DNA from: Panagrolaimus kolymaensis
Lineage: Eukaryota > Nematoda > Chromadorea > Rhabditida > Panagrolaimidae
Direction: 5' to 3'
DNA: 64,000 nt
Assembly: GCA_028622995.1 (NCBI GenBank)
Contig: JAJQJQ010000044.1
Location: 62,001-126,000, forward strand
Under the pieces are notes generated by a model. It made no database searches and was not told the DNA's origin. It saw only the letters and a program-made list of their open reading frames with translations. Positions within the stretch are counted from its first letter, which is position 1, and every line of letters begins with the position of its first letter. This document shows positions 58,101 through 64,000 of this stretch, piece by piece. A program made the translations under genes and the position numbers.

Positions 58101-61100
58101 AAGCATTTTCATTTTTTTTGTTTTAATTTTTTTAAACGTTTTTGAAATTTTTGTTTGAAAAACAAAACAAAATAAAAAATTTTGACATAGTTTTTTTCTT
58201 TCTTTTCTGATTTTTGAAAAGTTCATGGCCGCCGCTGCGCTGCCACCAATCAGATTCGGAAAACAACATTTTTTCTCTCTCGAGAATGTTTATTTATTCT
58301 AAGTTGATATCAAAAACTTAAACTCTTTTTGAAAAAGATCTCTCTCTTTTTTTTTCTTGACATTTATCTTTCTTTTTTTTTCATTGATTAGAAACAGAAG
58401 AAAAAAAGAGATGGGTTATTTTTAGGAGTTTGTTTTTGAATGTGATTAATTATTATTGCAAAGCTTTCTTGAGCTTTGATTTGATTGAAATTTAAAAAAA
58501 AAACTTTGATTTTTGTTTGTTAATGATTAAGCAAGCAGGCAACAAGATAAATCAAAGATTAGTCTATGGGATTTTAGGAATGTTATTTCTCAAAATAAAT
58601 TTGGGTTGGAGGATTTCGAGCCTCAAAATAATGAATTCATGTTTTTTTTCTTTGTTTTCAAAAATCGAAAAAATTCCAAAAATTTTTATATAAAAATTAA
58701 ACAAAATGATTTGGTAAATTTTTAGTATTTTTAATTTTTGGGCCGCTAAATTCTTAACTTTTTTTTCTTAAATTTCTCGTTTTTTTTTTGTTGCTATTTT
58801 TAAGAAACATTTCCAAAAATATCTTTTTAACACCTCCAAATTTTTTCATTTATTAATAAATCCCAAAAAGAATAATAAATTTATCAATTCTATTTTAGAA
58901 AACTGATCTTTTTTCTTTATTATTTAATAAAAAAGAAGAAGGAAAATTCTAAAATAGTTTATAAATAATATTTTTTGTTATCTCTCCTTTTGTGTTCAAA
59001 TTTGTTTTAACATATTTTTTTTATTCAAAGGCGAACACGAAGGATTATCTTTTTATATTTTATTTTTACTTTTACATTTTCCTTTCTTTTTTTTATAAAA
59101 TAAAATAAGACCTTTCAAAAAAGTGAAAAAGTATGTATTTAAAAAAAGGCTAAAGGATAAATTATTAACCTTTTGACGTACATATTTATTTTTTCGTTTT
59201 TCTTAAATAATATGTCTTATGATTTACATAATAAACATATGAAAAATATGTAATGAGTATATTTGTGTATATGTATTACCGCAACAAAAAAAAATATTTA
59301 CTAAAAAGAATATGTATTACTATTTATTTTAATTTATGTACGGATATTTGTGGTAATAACTACATTTGATGTATGTAGTCTCGAGGTGGCTGACATCTCT
59401 AAAAATTTACTCTTAGAAAAAAACTAAAGTATTTTTTTAGAAAATAAATTTTCTATTTAACTTTTTATTATAGTTAAAATTTTGTGGTTTTCATCATAAA
59501 TTTTAAAACATCCTTTTTCCTCCATAAATTTATTTAAATATTTTATTCGATTTTTCAAATAAATTTATTCGAAGGGCTTTATTCTGACCAACGTTTCTCA
59601 GTTTTGCACTTACATAAAAATTTTTTATTGTTGCATAGCATTCATTACATTCCTTGCCCATGTATGTATTTACAAGCCTTATTTTTTTGAAATGGAATTC
59701 CCCTTTTTAAATTTCCAAATGTCTCTCCCCATTTATTTTATTTATTTATTTTTTAACTAACTAACTTATTCCGAATGTTCCTCATTTGTTTTGTTGTTCT
59801 ATGGGCTTTTTTTATTTTATTTTATTTTACTGAATGAAAATGAAAGCCAGTAAAGTAAGCCTTGAATGTGAATGGAATGAATGAAAATTCAACCAACCAA
59901 AAATAACAAAAACAACCAAACAAAAATGAATAAAATTGAGAGAGGAAAAAAATTACGATTTTTTAACGAACCAAAAACAGCCAAAACACGCGCTCGCTTT
60001 TTTTATTTTTGAGTCAGAAGAAAATTCTTCGTGTCGTCGTCGTTCGTGGATGTCTGTGTTTGGATTCCATTAAGCTTTTTTTTCATGGGTTTGTTTGTGG
60101 CTTGAGCCTGCTGCATTTTTTTTTTTTGCCGGACATTGGTCAGGCAGTAGTTGCTTTTAACGAGCTCTTTTCCTTTTTTTCTGTTTTCGTTCCATTCCTT
60201 CAACCGTCGCTTGCTTCTCTTAAATTTTTTCTTCCTTCATTTTTTTTTCAAATTTGAAGTGAAAGGAAAAATGGAGAAGAGCTAAGAAAAAAAATTAAAG
60301 ATTCCAACTAAACAACCAACCAAAAAAGGAACCTTTGACTAAAATAAATCTCCATATTTTTTTAGTTTGGATCTCTTCTAAAGCTTTACTATTTATTTTT
60401 TTTTTCTTGAGTGTTGTTGACTTTTTTATTTTTATGGTAATGTATGTTTCCATCTAACAAAAAAAAAAATGAAATTGTTTTTTTTACCAAAGTAAAGCTT
60501 GAATGAAATATTGAGCTTGTTTTATAAGAGCCTCATTCATCCCAACAAAAAAAAGTAATAAGGCAGTGGCGAGGAAAAGTATATCATTGCAAATGCAAAT
60601 GTAACTATGCTATTTTTAGATTTCTTGAATCTTAAAATAAAAGAAGAAAAAAATAGCTGTTGTATAGTCAGTCGTCTTTCAAGAAGCCATTCAGAAAGAA
60701 ATTCTATGGTGTGCAAAAAAAGGTTTTAGAAAAAAAATTTGGGCCATTTTTTGAATGAATAAAGAAAAAAGAAGTCTATGTTTTTTTTGTTGGATATCAT
60801 ATTTTCGGTTTAAAAACTATGTGTTTTTTTCTTCTTCTTCATCTCTTATCTAGTTTTTTTGTGAAATCTAGTTGATCCCCGCTGCTTTTTTTAAGTATGT
60901 TCGTTTTCTTTCCTTTTTTTGTTTGAAAAAGATTTTTGAAAGCAGCTTTTTTTGAAACAGTTCTTATCGCAATTTTTTTTTTCATTGATGAGAGAAGAAG
61001 AGCTTTTGACCATAAATGGCTATGATGGAAGTGGTCGGAGTGGTAGCTGCGTTTATGGATTTTTTGAGATCAATTTACTTTTTTGAAATATTTGAAATTG

Positions 61101-61181
61101 TTTTAAAAATTTAAAAAAAACGTTTTGGAATTATAATCGGCTAAAAAATATTCGAGTTTTTGAGGGTTTCATTAATGAAAC
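52186..61181. other. Gene-free AT-rich region, second part of the gene desert
   Basis: Nine kilobases without a recognisable exon. The region contains poly-T tracts, ATGTATGT microsatellite patches (about 53735-53790) and a perfect 20-bp inverted repeat (52665-52684/52705-52724). A 9-mer GTTACTATC recurs on both strands between 52955 and 57626. Small GC-richer islands occur near 56265-56350, 57270 and 58225. It could be intergenic or a long intron. Confidence 0.45.
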
Positions 61182-61620
61182 CAGTGTTGTCACGCCGCCG
61201 CCGCCGGCGGCGAGGCGTCGCCGATATCTGCGCCGCCGCCGCCGGCGGCGGCGGCGGCGGCGGCGGCGAATATTTTGGATTGGCGGCGGCGCCGCCGTCG
61301 ACGGCGATACAAAAAATTTAGTTTGAGAAATTATCAAAGGGATAACCAAGGCAATTATTTTTTCAGAATTTCCTAAATTCAACGTGATTTCTTCTTTGGT
61401 ATATTTTTTCTCGATATTAGAGCAATCCAAAGAGATATGAGGACCAAACAATAATGTTCTAAATTTTTTTTTGAAAAATTTTTAAAATCCAAAGGGTCCT
61501 CCCTTTGGTAAAGTTTGTACTACAAATTAACGCCGCCGGCAGCGCCGCCATCGCCGCCGCCGCCGCCGCCGGCAGCGGCGGCGGCGGCGGCGGCGACGAA
61601 ATAAAAATATGACAACACTG
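61182..61620. mobile_element. CGG-rich hAT-like non-autonomous element
   Basis: Terminal inverted repeats CAGTGTTGTCA and TGACAACACTG bound a 439-bp element, with perfect 8-bp target duplications AATGAAAC (61174-61181 and 61621-61628). Subterminal regions are dense GCC/GGC triplet arrays (about 61192-61310 and 61530-61600), extreme for this AT-rich genome, and can pair with each other. The AT-rich centre has no transposase. Frames through it encode only poly-Arg, poly-Pro or poly-Ala and are by-products. TIR sequence and duplication length fit the hAT superfamily. Confidence 0.88.
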
Positions 61621-61628
61621 AATGAAAC

Positions 61629-64000
61629 TGATGTTATCGTTTTCATACTTCATTCATCTCTAAAAAACACTTTTATTCTTCTCTCCCCCACCTCTCTAAC
61701 ATTTTTTGAAATTGAACTTTTATTGGCCTTCCAATATACAAAAAAAAATACGAGAGAAGTAAGCGCATTAATTAATTTATTGACGACGTCTGTTCAAATA
61801 TATATATATTTTTATCTATCTATCTAAAATTAACCTCTTTAAAAAATAAATAATATAAATCAAATAATATACATAAATAAATAATACCTTTTTTTCAGTC
61901 CTCTTTTTTCAAAAAAATTCGCCTCCGTTTTTTTTTCTCTTTTTTCTGGGTCTAAAAAAATCGGAGGTAAAAGGCGGCAGCTTTTCTCCCATTTATTTTT
62001 TTTTGGGAAAGGTGAGCATTAAAAAATCGACCCAAAAAAGCAGCAAGCATATATATCTATCGTTTCAAATTATAAATAATTATAAGCATCTCACCAACCA
62101 ACAACGTTAAAGAGAAGGAGGAGAAAAAAAAGCAGCTGTATTGACCTAATTTTTTTTTATGTTTTGTTTTATTTTATTTTTTTTGCGCAGTAGCAGCATC
62201 GACAAATAAGCAGGCGGGCGAACAACGACAACATAGTGCCGCTGCTACCACAGTTGCTTCGTTGCTCGACGACGACACTCGTATATGTATTTTTTCGATC
62301 TTTTTTTTTGTCTCTCTGAAAAGTTATGATTTTTTTTCCACCAAAAAAATAATTTGGATAGTTTAGTTTTTTCTTTTCGTGTATTTTTTTTTTTTTTTGC
62401 AAGAAAACAAGAAACATCAACAGAAAAAAATGTGGGCTCTTGACTTTTTTCTTCTTCTCAACGTTGTGTTGTTAGGGGATGAAGAAGATGATGAACACGA
62501 AAGAAACTAAAAAAAATTCCAATGTTTTGGATAAATAATGTTAAGAGCACTTTTTATTTTTTGTAGGGTTTCTATTTCAATGTTTTTTCTTTTCTTCATT
62601 GTTTTTGATGACTTTTTTTTTGCCTTTTAATTTTTCACCTAAAAATTTTCATGAGTTTTTCGTGTTTCGTGAATTTTCGGATCAAATCATTTTACTCTAT
62701 TTTTGTTTCTTGACGTGAATTAAAAAATATATGTATCACTTTTCAGGACTCAAATCGGCTAAACACGATAATATAGTTTTAAAAAAAATGGATTTTTAAA
62801 ACCAATTCCATCGATCTCATTTCTGTCGTCCATTATTAATGGATAATTAAACAACAGAGAACTTAATTTCTCTTATCCGTGCTTCTTTTTTTTATATAAA
62901 ATTGCGTTATTTTTTTGTCGTTGCTCAAATTTATTCCATCATTTTTTTTCTTCCATTTTTTCATGCCCAATTTAATCGTCAGTCAGCTGACTTTGACTCT
63001 GACTAACAAAATACAAAAAAATATATTATATTATTTACTCATTTTTGTTCCCTTCCATTATTTTTCTTCTTCTTCATGGCTTCATTTAATTTCCTTTTTC
63101 CCTTCCTTCCTTCTTAAAAAACATTAATTACAAATTAGCTAAACCTCCAACATCAATGATGACAAGAAAAGGAGAATTAAATAAATTTTTGTAGGAAGAT
63201 TTTGATTGCTTCTTTTTTATTTTATTTTTTTTTTGCGCAGTGTAACAACATTCATTTTTGTTCACTGTTTTTTCTTTTTCTCGCGCACATTTATATGCCA
63301 CATTTGCGTAATCGAGAGAGAGCTTCAACCATCTTCGTCGAACAATTTCATTATTCAATCATTAGCTTCTTTTTTTTCTAATAGGCTTCTTTTAATTTAC
63401 TTTTTTCTTTTGGCCCAAAAAGAAAAAAAATTGTTTTTAATCCTATTTTTTATTTTTCTCATTCGCTCATTCATTCTTTTTCCCCCATTTCTTTCTTATT
63501 CATTATCTCGTGTTTCTTTTTTTTGTTTTTGGCATCATCAATGAATTTGAATTTGAATTTTATGCAATACACAGAAAAAAAATATAAAAAAAGCACCCAA
63601 GCTCTGGCTTGGTTGTCGCTCGGGTTCATCTCTTGCTTTCTTCTTCTTCTTTTTTTGATTAGTTTCTTTCTTCTTTTTTTATTCCCAAAAAAATAGTTAA
63701 TTCCTTTCTTTATTTTTTATATTCATCTTTGACTTCTCCCAAAAATTTAGTAGTAAGCTTTCCTTCCATCCATTTTTTTTTCAGGGGAAGGTTGTTGCTT
63801 CGTCATTTGGGAAATAAACAAAGCAATGAAGAAGAAAAAAAATAAGGAATACAATTTTTTCTTCATCCTGCTTCATTGTATTTTTTTTTGTTTTTTTTAT
63901 AAATGGCATCAGAAAATTTTTTTTCTTCAAAGGTTTAGAACTCCGGGTCATGGGTTTTTAGTTTTTATAAATGAAGTAAAAAATTTTTTTGAGTCATTGT
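61629..64000. other. Gene-free AT-rich region to window end
   Basis: Low-complexity sequence. A GC-richer patch at about 62180-62285 and a small hairpin CCAAGC/GCTTGG near 63598 are the only departures. No gene supported. Confidence 0.4.

Noticed and set aside
61131..61653. Minus-strand frames with poly-Arg, poly-Pro and poly-Ala
   Set aside because: They run through the CGG/GCC arrays of the hAT-like element and have no other coding character.
1..64000. CRISPR arrays, tRNA genes, rRNA, spliced-leader RNA genes
   Set aside because: Looked for spaced repeats, GTTCGAATCC-like B boxes, and SL1-like leader sequence with an Sm site; none found by eye. A tRNA scan could still reveal a missed gene.

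Overview
The window looks like nuclear DNA of a nematode: strongly A+T-rich, with short introns (about 45-300 bp) bounded by TTTTAG or TTTCAG acceptors, candidate trans-splice acceptors just before several start codons, and nematode or invertebrate families (MLT-10-like moulting protein, srv-type chemoreceptor, innexins, SLC19 carrier, U2 snRNA). A clade IV plant parasite such as a root-knot nematode is my best guess from base composition and a fast-evolving F-box-like gene; the species cannot be read from the sequence.

Layout. 0-7 kb: last exon of a gene entering from the left, a fold-back element, U2 snRNA (minus), an SLC19-type vitamin transporter (minus) and a chemoreceptor GPCR (minus). 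7-12 kb: secreted CUB-vWA protein (plus) convergent with a BAR-domain protein (minus), then decayed repeat sequence with a Helitron-like 3' end. 12-17.3 kb: a low-complexity protein, an orphan copy of a COA7 exon, and a probable rad-23/coa-7 operon. 17.8-24 kb: a single-pass membrane protein (minus), a 47-bp minisatellite joined to a second fold-back element, a PRPF4 pseudogene and a small membrane protein. 24-28.3 kb: two head-to-head innexin genes; the left one has a MITE abutting its stop codon, and the right one carries a 14-bp tandem duplication that breaks its frame. 28.3-31 kb: PIF1/Helitron helicase relic and a hAT-like MITE. 31-39 kb: a complete and a truncated MLT-10-like gene and a FAF1/UBXN-3 gene, all minus. 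40-47 kb: an INO80-type NFRKB homologue and a two-module F-box-like gene (plus). 47-64 kb: no recognisable gene, but a young LTR (TRIM-like) element, a CGG-rich hAT-like element and a cluster of a repeated 9-mer.

Most genes are unrelated housekeeping or tissue genes. Clear functional linkages are the rad-23/coa-7 pair (operon spacing and acceptor), the innexin pair (about 600-bp shared upstream region) and the MLT-10 pair (tandem duplication). Exon junctions were placed by hand using reading frame and GT-AG sites. For all multi-exon models except the SLC19 gene and the truncated MLT-10 copy, the exon lengths sum to a multiple of three. No database search was possible.
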